Assembly: GCA_023443765.1 (NCBI GenBank) | Contig: JAEZTA010000146.1 | Span: 1-57,083, forward strand | Origin: Bacteroidota bacterium | GTDB lineage: Bacteria; Bacteroidota; Bacteroidia; Bacteroidales; Rikenellaceae | Direction: 5' to 3' | Length of the DNA: 57,083 nt | In this document: piece after piece, positions 34,297 to 42,051 of the stretch | Layout of the letters: every line of letters starts with the position of its first letter | Numbering within the stretch: the first letter of the stretch is position 1 | Made by a program: the position numbers and the translations under genes | Notes under the pieces: model-generated | What the model was told of the DNA's origin: nothing | The model's database searches: none | What the model saw: only the letters and a program-made list of their open reading frames with translations

Positions 34297-35601
34297 ATGA
34301 AAAAAACAGTTATGAAAAAGATAAAATTTGCATGTAACGTATCGCTGCTGACCCTTTTCGCACTCGGCCAGTGGGCCTGTGCATGGGACCCGTACGAGCA
34401 CGACAGCGACCCGGTCAACGAGACCCTGGAACTGACCGCCTCCGCTCCCCAGATCGCCCTGGACGAAAACAACCTTTCGGCAACGGTACTGACTTTCGAC
34501 TGGACGCCTGCGCGTCCGATGTCAGACGAGTATCTGGTGTCCTATACGACCAAACTGGATCTGTTGAACAACAACTTCGGCTCGGCCACCACCATCGAGA
34601 CGAGCGAGGACGACGGCATATTCAGCCGGAGCTACACCTCCGAGCAACTCAACAACTGGGCTAACGAGCGTTGGAAAGTACCCGTAAACAAGACCTTCAC
34701 GCTGGCCTTCCGCGTCATCGCGGAATATGCAGGCGGTCCTACCTATGAGATGCCCGAAGTGCGTACCGTAGAGGTTACCGTGACTCCGATCAAAGTCGAT
34801 GTCTTCGATGCCGACAAGGTTTCGCTTTCCGGAACCGCGATCAGCAGCGTAACCGAAATTGAAAAAACGGTCGAGAACGCCAACCTCTACGCCTGGTACG
34901 GCGCATTGAGCATCGGCGAACTGCAGATTCCCGTCGAACTCGATGGCCAGACCTATTACATCGTTCCGAGCGAAGGCAACGGCGCATTCAAGGACGGCGA
35001 ACTGGTCGACGTAAAGATGACGGAGACCCCCGCTTCGTGGAATATCCCCTCGGCCGGCAACTACCGTCTGCTGATCGACATGGAAAAGAAACAGGTTCGC
35101 ATCTACTCTTCGGCGACCGACCTGAAACCGCTGTCCGTAACGTTCCATTTGACCGGAGTCGAAACTAATCCCGAAGTAACAATTCCGGTAACCGGTGTCC
35201 TTTATCTGTACGGAAACGGTACTGGCTGGGGGACGAAAGAAGTTACTTTCGAACAGAGTATGGCCGATCCGCAGATCTTGATTTACGATGCCGCAAAACA
35301 TAACGGTACGAAATACAAAGGAAAGATGAAGTTTGCCTTGGCAAAAGGCTTTACGGATAGCGAAGGTAATACCCTTCTGCAACCTGACGGTAAGCCTTAC
35401 GACCTGTCCCACTCCTATTGCTTCACATGCCCGCCCGCATCCGATAAAGATAAACAGGAAATATCGTTACCACTGGGTAAAGTAAGTGAATTGTACGGTG
35501 GAGTTTCCAGCGCAGTCCGGAATTCCTATTATGATGTTCCTTCTGCAGACCTGCTGATTCTCGACCTGCGCAACATGACGATCCTCGCCCGGAACAAATA
35601 A
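34297..35601 (+). CDS. SusE-like surface glycan-binding lipoprotein
   Basis: A 434-residue lipoprotein (Cys28 in LGQWAC). Residues about 40-155 resemble the SusE N-terminal Ig-like domain (NLSATVLTFDWTPAR). The middle and C-terminal parts are beta-rich, as in SusE/SusF binding modules, with aromatic residues suited to sugar stacking (for example YGNGTGWGTKE). No catalytic motif is seen. Starts at 34297 or 34312 are both workable. From about 35140 to the end the sequence is visibly richer in A/T than the rest of the operon, which may mark an exchanged binding domain. Likely a surface glycan-binding protein cooperating with the SusC/D pair. Confidence 0.82.
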   Translation: MKKTVMKKIKFACNVSLLTLFALGQWACAWDPYEHDSDPVNETLELTASAPQIALDENNLSATVLTFDWTPARPMSDEYLVSYTTKLDLLNNNFGSATTIETSEDDGIFSRSYTSEQLNNWANERWKVPVNKTFTLAFRVIAEYAGGPTYEMPEVRTVEVTVTPIKVDVFDADKVSLSGTAISSVTEIEKTVENANLYAWYGALSIGELQIPVELDGQTYYIVPSEGNGAFKDGELVDVKMTETPASWNIPSAGNYRLLIDMEKKQVRIYSSATDLKPLSVTFHLTGVETNPEVTIPVTGVLYLYGNGTGWGTKEVTFEQSMADPQILIYDAAKHNGTKYKGKMKFALAKGFTDSEGNTLLQPDGKPYDLSHSYCFTCPPASDKDKQEISLPLGKVSELYGGVSSAVRNSYYDVPSADLLILDLRNMTILARNK

Positions 35602-35615
35602 GTCCGGATCATACC

Positions 35616-35678
35616 AAAATATTGCCGTATCGGAATGGAGACTGGATTCCGGCCGACAGGAAGATACGGCAATATTTT
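35616..35678 (+). promoter_or_regulatory. Long intercistronic stem-loop
   Basis: AAAATATTGCCGTATC (35616-35631) and GATACGGCAATATTTT (35663-35678) form a perfect 16-bp stem around a 31-base loop, which holds a smaller hairpin (GGAAT 35632-35636 with ATTCC 35646-35650). The stem ends in TTTT. It lies in the 122-base gap after the SusE-like gene, so it may be a partial terminator or an RNA-processing/stability element separating capture genes from enzyme genes. Confidence 0.75.
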
Positions 35679-35723
35679 CCATTTCGTCTACAAAGTCAAT
35701 TAATCGTAAAAACATAATACATA

Positions 35724-37292
35724 ATGAAAAATCTGATAACCGGCTGTCTTCTGGCAGCATTCCTTTGCGCCGGCTCCTGCGGCTGTTCGAAGGATAACGG
35801 CGGCGGCGATGACGGGGACAAGGTTACCGGCGTTACCGTAAAACCGGCCTACAACAAGTCACAGGTGCTGCACAACCCCCTGAACGGCTGGGTGATGTAT
35901 GTCAGCGCAGACTACGATCCTTCCTATTTCGACAAGGAGATTTACGTACCGCTGCTCGGAAAGAACGTAAAGGTGGCCGACTACGCTTCGGCCTGCTACA
36001 TCCGTACAAAATGGTCCGTACTGAATCCCGCCGACGGCCAGTACGCGTGGAAAGACCCCAATTCGAAGGTTTACAAGCTGGTCCAGAAAGCCCGGGAACT
36101 GAAACTCCCGATCGCCTTCCGTGTCGTGGTCGACGGCCGTGACCAGGGCGCCAACACGCCCCAGTTCGTCTACGACGCCGGAGCCGAGTATGCAATGTCG
36201 GAGCCGAAATACCCCGACCGCAAAACCCCGATGCCGCAGGACCCGATCTTCCAGCAGTACTACGAAAAGTTCGTTGCGGCCCTCGCCGAGGAGTTCAACG
36301 ATCCGGAATACACCTCTTTCATCGACGGCTACGGCCTCGGCAAGTGGGGTGAAGGCCACAGCGTAGCTTACAACAAGAACGACGTTTCGGCTGTCGACGA
36401 GAATACGGAAACGGTCAAGCGCGAGGTCCTCGACTGGATCACGAAACTCTATGCCAAGCACTTTACCAAGGTTCCCCTGGTGATCAACTACCACCGCGTA
36501 CTGGGTCACCCCACGAGTGAAGGCACGGCAAATCCCAACAGCGAAAGCCTCGTAGCTCTTGCCGTCAGCAACGGCTACTGCATCCGCTCCGATGCCTTTG
36601 GCATGAACAACTCCAGTTGGGGTTACAGCACCTGGGAGAAGGCAATTGCTGCACAATGGCGCTACAAAGTCCCCATTATCATGGAGGGCGGCTATATCGT
36701 CAGCAGCCACAGCTACTGGAACGACCCGGCCGGTTACCGCCAGGGCCACCCCGAAGACGTTCGTCAGGGAGAATTTGATTCTTCTGCCGAGGCTCGCGTC
36801 AACATGATGGACTTCCGCGTCGGCCAGGAGACCGAATCGTGGTTCAGCGACGCTTTCAGCCTCGTGCAGCGCTTCGTTTCCGAGGGCGGCTACCGCCTCT
36901 ACCCCGATCAGGTGATTGTTCCCGACAAGGTAAGCGCCGGCAGCCGGGTCAAAGTCGCTTCGCGCTGGCGTAACATGGGCTGGGGTTACTTCCCGAACAA
37001 CCTTCCGCAGTGGAACTACAAATACAAGGTTGCCTATGCACTGCTCGACGCTTCGGGCAAGGCACAGAAGGTCTTTGTCGACAAAGATTGCGAACCTTCG
37101 ACCTGGGTCGAAAGCAAACCCTTCTCCTATACCTTCGAAACGCCGGCTGTCGATCTTGCCGCCGGAACATATACGTGGGGCATCGGCATCGTCGACACGA
37201 CTAAGGATAACCAGCCGGCCATCCAGATCGCCGTGAATAACGAAAAGACCGCCGAAGGCTGGGTCAAACTGCAAGAGGTTCAGATCAACTAA
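35724..37292 (+). CDS. DUF4832-type putative glycoside hydrolase lipoprotein
   Basis: A 522-residue predicted lipoprotein: Cys-rich signal end (AGSCGCSKDN) followed by an acidic Gly/Asp stretch, which fits surface exposure. The N-terminal two thirds look like a TIM barrel (motifs HNPLNGWVMY near residue 51, KWGEGHSV with Glu210, PIIMEGGY with Glu321); the spacing of two glutamates at strand ends suggests a retaining clan GH-A-like hydrolase. The C-terminal part from about 400 is beta-rich and matches the DUF4832 type. Activity is not known to me, so the enzyme call is inference. As the only predicted surface lipoprotein enzyme of the cluster, it is a candidate for initial attack on the glycan. 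Confidence 0.65.
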   Translation: MKNLITGCLLAAFLCAGSCGCSKDNGGGDDGDKVTGVTVKPAYNKSQVLHNPLNGWVMYVSADYDPSYFDKEIYVPLLGKNVKVADYASACYIRTKWSVLNPADGQYAWKDPNSKVYKLVQKARELKLPIAFRVVVDGRDQGANTPQFVYDAGAEYAMSEPKYPDRKTPMPQDPIFQQYYEKFVAALAEEFNDPEYTSFIDGYGLGKWGEGHSVAYNKNDVSAVDENTETVKREVLDWITKLYAKHFTKVPLVINYHRVLGHPTSEGTANPNSESLVALAVSNGYCIRSDAFGMNNSSWGYSTWEKAIAAQWRYKVPIIMEGGYIVSSHSYWNDPAGYRQGHPEDVRQGEFDSSAEARVNMMDFRVGQETESWFSDAFSLVQRFVSEGGYRLYPDQVIVPDKVSAGSRVKVASRWRNMGWGYFPNNLPQWNYKYKVAYALLDASGKAQKVFVDKDCEPSTWVESKPFSYTFETPAVDLAAGTYTWGIGIVDTTKDNQPAIQIAVNNEKTAEGWVKLQEVQIN

Positions 37293-37305
37293 CACCGACA
37301 AAACG

Positions 37306-39180
37306 ATGAAGAGGGTTGTTTTACTTTCCGTATCGCTGCTGCTGAGCGTCAGCGCATCTTTCGGGGCCGGGATTCTGGTCGAAGCCGAGAACTTCCGCAA
37401 CAAGGGAGGCTGGGCTGTGGACCAGCAGTTCATGGACCTGATGGGCTCGCCGTACCTCATCGCACACGGCATGGGCAAACCCGTGGCGGATGCCGCGACG
37501 ACCGTCGAGTTCCCCGAAGACGGGACCTACTGGGCGTACGTCCGGACATTCAACTGGGTCGCCCCGTGGTACGACGGCGAAGGTCCCGGAAAGTTCACCC
37601 TCAGGGTCGGCAACCGGAAACTGCCCGCGGTGCTCGGTAACACGGGTACACAATGGATGTGGCAGTGTGCCGGAAAGGTCTCGGTCCGGAAAGGTCCGGT
37701 CAGCATTTCGCTGACCGACCTTTCCGGCTTCGACGGCCGCTGCGACGCCGTCTACTTCACCACTGAGGAGGGCGACATTCCCCCTTCCGGGGCCGCAGAA
37801 CTCGCCGCATTCCGCAAAAGGATGCTCGGTATCCCCGAAGTCCCGCAAGCCGCAGAATCGTTCGATTTCATCGTTGTGGGCGGAGGCATCGCCGGGATGT
37901 GTGCAGCCGCCGCGGCTTCGCGCTTGGGCTGCAACGTCGCACTGGTCAACGACCGCCCGGTACTGGGCGGCAACAACAGCTCCGAAATCCGGGTACACCT
38001 GGGCGGCGTCATCGAGTTAGGGCCCAACGAAGGGCTGGGCCGCATGATCCGCGAGTTCGGCCATTCGCGCCAGGGCAACGCCCAGCCGGCCGGAAATTAC
38101 GAAGATGCCAAAAAGAGCGCCTTCATAGCTGCCGAAGAGAATGTGAAACTATTCGCCAACTGCCGCGCCGTTGCGGTGAACAAGGAGGGCGACCGGATCA
38201 CTTCGGTGATCATCCGGCATATCGAAACCGGCGAGGAAACAACGCTCGAAGCGCCCCTTTTCGCCGATTGCACGGGAGACGGGACCATCGGATTCCTGGC
38301 CGGAGCCGATTTCCGCATGGGCCGCGAAAGCCGGGATGAATTCGGCGAAACGCTGGCGCCCGAAACCGCCGACCGCATGACGATGGGTTCGTCCGTCCAG
38401 TGGTATTCGACCGATGCCGGGCGGAAAACGGAATTCCCGCGCTTCAGCTACGGCGTGGAGTTCAACGAATCGAACTGCGAACGGGTGACGATGGGCGAAT
38501 GGAAATGGGAGACGGGCATGAACCTCGACCAGGTCTACGATTTCGAACGCATCCGCGACTACGGCCTGCTGGTGATCTATTCGAACTGGAGCTTCCTGAA
38601 AAACGGGCTCCGCAACAATGAAAAATTCCGCAACCGCGAACTCGGCTGGGTGGCTTACGTGGCCGGCAAACGCGAATCGCGGCGGCTCCTGGGCGACTAC
38701 GTCCTCAAACAGGACGACATCGACAAGAACGTATTCCACGAAGACGCTTCGTTCACCGCAACGTGGGACATCGACCTGCACTTCCCCGATTCGGTCAACT
38801 CCGTGCACTTCCCGGGCCGGGAGTTCAAGGCCGCGACCAAACACATCCACATCTACCCCCACGCAGTGCCTTACCGGTGCCTTTACTCCCGTAACGTGGA
38901 CAACCTGTTCATGGCCGGGCGGAACATCAGCGTGACGCACGTGGCGCTGGGCACGGTGCGCGTCATGCGAACTACGGGCATGATGGGCGAAGTGGTCGGC
39001 ATGGCGGCCTCCCTGTGCCGCAAATACGACGCAACGCCCCGCCGGATCTACCAGAAACACCTCGAAGAACTCCGGACGCTGATGCAGCAAGGCGTCGGCA
39101 AAAAGGAAGGGCTTCCCGACAACCAGAAATTCAACGAAGGAGCCTCGCTGAAGGCTCCCCGCGCACTGCGCAACGATTAA
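37306..39180 (+). CDS. Secreted FAD-dependent oxidoreductase with N-terminal binding domain
   Basis: A 624-residue exported protein: Sec-type signal peptide (no twin-arginine motif), a beta-sandwich region at about 22-160 resembling carbohydrate-binding or golvesin-like domains (contains DGTYWAYVRTFNW and FTLRVGNRKLP), then an FAD_oxidored-type flavoprotein domain with the dinucleotide motif VVGGGIAGMCAAAAASRLG around 190-208, the NNSSEIRVHLGG segment, CTGDGTIGFLAGADF and the C-terminal NLFMAGRNISVTHVALGTVR FAD-contact region. Relatives occur in other PULs and are often misnamed. Substrate and electron acceptor are unknown. Its neighbours are carbohydrate hydrolases, so a sugar or glycoside substrate is likely. 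Confidence 0.82.
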   Translation: MKRVVLLSVSLLLSVSASFGAGILVEAENFRNKGGWAVDQQFMDLMGSPYLIAHGMGKPVADAATTVEFPEDGTYWAYVRTFNWVAPWYDGEGPGKFTLRVGNRKLPAVLGNTGTQWMWQCAGKVSVRKGPVSISLTDLSGFDGRCDAVYFTTEEGDIPPSGAAELAAFRKRMLGIPEVPQAAESFDFIVVGGGIAGMCAAAAASRLGCNVALVNDRPVLGGNNSSEIRVHLGGVIELGPNEGLGRMIREFGHSRQGNAQPAGNYEDAKKSAFIAAEENVKLFANCRAVAVNKEGDRITSVIIRHIETGEETTLEAPLFADCTGDGTIGFLAGADFRMGRESRDEFGETLAPETADRMTMGSSVQWYSTDAGRKTEFPRFSYGVEFNESNCERVTMGEWKWETGMNLDQVYDFERIRDYGLLVIYSNWSFLKNGLRNNEKFRNRELGWVAYVAGKRESRRLLGDYVLKQDDIDKNVFHEDASFTATWDIDLHFPDSVNSVHFPGREFKAATKHIHIYPHAVPYRCLYSRNVDNLFMAGRNISVTHVALGTVRVMRTTGMMGEVVGMAASLCRKYDATPRRIYQKHLEELRTLMQQGVGKKEGLPDNQKFNEGASLKAPRALRND

Positions 39181-39186
39181 ACGGAT

Positions 39187-39951
39187 ATGAAAAAATTACT
39201 GACTCTGCTCCTTTCGCTGTTCCTGCTGTGCGGACACGCCGCAGCGCAGGACAGCCTGAAATATAACATCCTCCTCACCGGAGCCTCTTTCGCATCGCCG
39301 CAGAACGGCTGGTTCGAGATCGGCTGCCGGCAGTTGGGCGCCCGCGCGATCAACCGGGCCGTTGGCGGCGAGTCGATCGCCAACACCGCCAACCGGATGG
39401 CCGAAGGTACGCTCTGGAGCCCCGAAGAGCTGGACGCGCTGGACGCCTTCGTCATCATGCAGGTCCACAACCGCGATGTCTCCGGCACGGGCGGACTGAA
39501 AGAGAAATACACCGACTACACGACGCCGTTCGACCGGAGCAACTACGCCGCAGCGTATGACTACGTCCTGAAACGCTATTTCAGCGAATGCTATGCGCTG
39601 AAGGACAACCCGAAGTCGAAATACTACGGTACGAAATCGGGCAAACCGGCAATCGTCGTTCTCTGTACCGACTGGCACGACGCCCGGACGACCTACAACG
39701 CCGCCGTACGGCGGCTCGCCGCCCGATGGGGCCTGCCGCTCGTGGAGTTCGACGTAAACATCGGCTTTTCGAAAGATACCCCGAATCCGGCCACCGGAAC
39801 CCAGCAGAGCCTCCTGCACGCGCAGGACACGCAGACCATCGAAGGCGTGACCTACGGATGGCATCCCCAGCGCGGCGAAGACAAATACATCCAGCAGCGA
39901 ATGGCTGCGATTTTTACGGACACGATGCAGAAAATCCTGCCGGTAAAATAG
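39187..39951 (+). CDS. Secreted SGNH-type hydrolase (DUF5040-like)
   Basis: A 254-residue exported protein starting 6 bases after the flavoenzyme. Block I reads ILLTGASFASPQNGW with the probable nucleophile Ser34 (GAS replaces the usual GDS); block III-type Asn is in MQVHNRDVS; the C-terminal His226 in YGWHPQRGEDKY completes a probable catalytic site. Likely a carbohydrate esterase removing acyl groups from the target glycan; substrate unknown. Confidence 0.75.
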   Translation: MKKLLTLLLSLFLLCGHAAAQDSLKYNILLTGASFASPQNGWFEIGCRQLGARAINRAVGGESIANTANRMAEGTLWSPEELDALDAFVIMQVHNRDVSGTGGLKEKYTDYTTPFDRSNYAAAYDYVLKRYFSECYALKDNPKSKYYGTKSGKPAIVVLCTDWHDARTTYNAAVRRLAARWGLPLVEFDVNIGFSKDTPNPATGTQQSLLHAQDTQTIEGVTYGWHPQRGEDKYIQQRMAAIFTDTMQKILPVK

Positions 39952-39960
39952 ATTTTAACG

Positions 39961-42036
39961 ATGACCCGAATCCTCCCGATACTCTCTGCCCTGCTGCTGT
40001 GCAGCGCATCCGCCTTTTCGCAGGAAGGGTGTTACAGCCGTTTGCAGAACGACACCCTGACGATCGGCAACACCCGGATCGAACGCCGTTTCGTCTGGAA
40101 CGGCGGCAACCTGATGACGCAGAGCCTGACCGACTTTTCGTCGGGACAGGTGTGGACCAGCCGCTCCCTGACGCCCGATTTCCGGGTCACAGGCGATGCC
40201 CGGGGAACCTCGGGAAGCTATTCGTCGGTACAGGTCGCCGAAACCGGAATACACCCCGCCTACCTGAAAACCACCGTGGAATTTTCGCTGGGAGACCTCT
40301 CCGTCAGGCGGGTCTACCGCATCTATGCAGACACCCCGGCGATTGCCTGCGACACCTACCTCAAAGGCAGCGTCGAACAGCTTCCCGGCGGCAAGGCGGT
40401 AAACGCCGCCGACCGGAAGAACATCGAATCGACCGAAGACATGCACGCACAGCTGGCCGCAACTGTCCTCGACCAGTTCAACCCCGGCGGGTTCCACTGG
40501 CAGACGCGGATCGTCGAGTTCCAGGATGTCACCGACTGGAACAACAACCTGGTTTTCGAAACCGACATCATTCCCTACCGGAAAAACAACTACCGGGGCA
40601 ACCTGCTTTTCGCGCGTAACAGCGAGAACGGCAACGGCTTCTTCTTCCTGAAAGAGGCGCCCGCATCGGCCGTGCAGCCCGCCTACGGAGGATACGACTT
40701 CACGACCGAGTTCGGCCATTTCACGGTGACGGGACTGGGTATGACGGAAAAAGACCTCCAAAAAGACGAATGGCTGAAAGCCTACGGATGCGTCCTCGGT
40801 GTCTGCCCGGGCAATGAGCTCGACCAGCTGAAGGCCCTGCGAAGCTACCAGAAGAACATCCGGAAACTGCTGCCCGGACGCGACGAAATGGTGATGATGA
40901 ACACCTGGGGTGACCGCAGCCAGGACACGAAGGTCAACGAACAGTTCTGCCTGGCCGAGGTCCGTAAAGCCGCGCAGCTGGGCGTCACGCACTTCCAGAT
41001 CGACGACGGCTGGCAGGTGGGCAAAAGCCCCAACTCGGCCGTGGCGAAGGGCTCATTCAAAAACATCTGGGACAACCCCGACTACTGGAAGCCCGATCCG
41101 GAGAAATACCCTCACGGGCTGCATCCCATCGTGAAGCTGGGCCGGGAACTGGGCGTGGAGATCTGCCTCTGGTTCAATCCCAGCGTACAGCACGACTATG
41201 CCGACTGGGAGAAGGACGCGCAGGCCCTCGTCGACCTCTACGACGAATACGGCATCCGCACGTTCAAGATCGACGGCCTCGCCATTCCCAACAAACGGGC
41301 CGAGGCCAACCTGCGGCGACTGTTCGACCGCGTACTCGAAAAGACAGGCGACAAGGTGGTCTTCAACCTCGACGCAACGGCGGGCCGGCGCGGGGGCTAC
41401 CACCTGTTCAACGAGTACGGCAACATCTTCCTCGAAAACCGCTACACCGACTGGCAGAACTACTATCCCTACTGGACGCTGCGCAACCTGTGGATGCTCT
41501 CCAAATACGTTCCGGCGGAGAAACTCCAGATCGAGTTCCTCAACAAGTGGCGCAATACGGAAAAATATGCCGGTGACCCGTTCGCCCCGGCCAATTACAG
41601 CTTCGAATACCTCTTCGCGACGACGATGGCCGGACAACCGCTGGCCTGGATGGAGGCGAGCGGACTGCCCGAAGAGGCGCTGGGCATCGGTGCGCAGATC
41701 GAACGTTACAAGCAGGTGCAGCACGATTTCCACAGCGGAGTGATCCTGCCCATCGGCGACGAGCCTTCGGGCCGCTCGTGGACCGGGTTCCAGTCGGTCG
41801 ACGGCGACCGGGGTTACCTGATCTTCTTCCGCGAACAAACCCCCGACCGGAAAGCCGCGGTCGAAACGTGGCTGCCCGAAAACGCGAAAGTGAGGCTCAC
41901 GCCGGTGCTGGGCAGCGGGAAGGCTGCCGTGAAGACGACCGGACGCCGCGGGACGCTGGAGGTGGAACTGCCTTCGCCCAACGACTATGCGCTGTACCGC
42001 TACGAACTGATCCGCAAACCCGAAAACCGACACTAA
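39961..42036 (+). CDS. GH36-like (clan GH-D) glycoside hydrolase
   Basis: A 691-residue exported protein with a beta-sandwich N-terminal half and a TIM barrel from about 315. HFQIDDGWQVGK near residue 346 and the nucleophile segment RTFKIDGLAIPN (Asp438) are typical of alpha-galactosidase-like enzymes; the acid/base is probably in the FLENRYTDWQNYYP region. The usual GH36 tryptophan-rich NxWEA segment reads NTWGDRSQD here, so the substrate may not be an alpha-galactoside. It has a C-terminal beta domain. Gap to the SGNH gene is 9 bases. Confidence 0.78.
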   Translation: MTRILPILSALLLCSASAFSQEGCYSRLQNDTLTIGNTRIERRFVWNGGNLMTQSLTDFSSGQVWTSRSLTPDFRVTGDARGTSGSYSSVQVAETGIHPAYLKTTVEFSLGDLSVRRVYRIYADTPAIACDTYLKGSVEQLPGGKAVNAADRKNIESTEDMHAQLAATVLDQFNPGGFHWQTRIVEFQDVTDWNNNLVFETDIIPYRKNNYRGNLLFARNSENGNGFFFLKEAPASAVQPAYGGYDFTTEFGHFTVTGLGMTEKDLQKDEWLKAYGCVLGVCPGNELDQLKALRSYQKNIRKLLPGRDEMVMMNTWGDRSQDTKVNEQFCLAEVRKAAQLGVTHFQIDDGWQVGKSPNSAVAKGSFKNIWDNPDYWKPDPEKYPHGLHPIVKLGRELGVEICLWFNPSVQHDYADWEKDAQALVDLYDEYGIRTFKIDGLAIPNKRAEANLRRLFDRVLEKTGDKVVFNLDATAGRRGGYHLFNEYGNIFLENRYTDWQNYYPYWTLRNLWMLSKYVPAEKLQIEFLNKWRNTEKYAGDPFAPANYSFEYLFATTMAGQPLAWMEASGLPEEALGIGAQIERYKQVQHDFHSGVILPIGDEPSGRSWTGFQSVDGDRGYLIFFREQTPDRKAAVETWLPENAKVRLTPVLGSGKAAVKTTGRRGTLEVELPSPNDYALYRYELIRKPENRH

Positions 42037-42051
42037 CCGAAACCCAATAAA

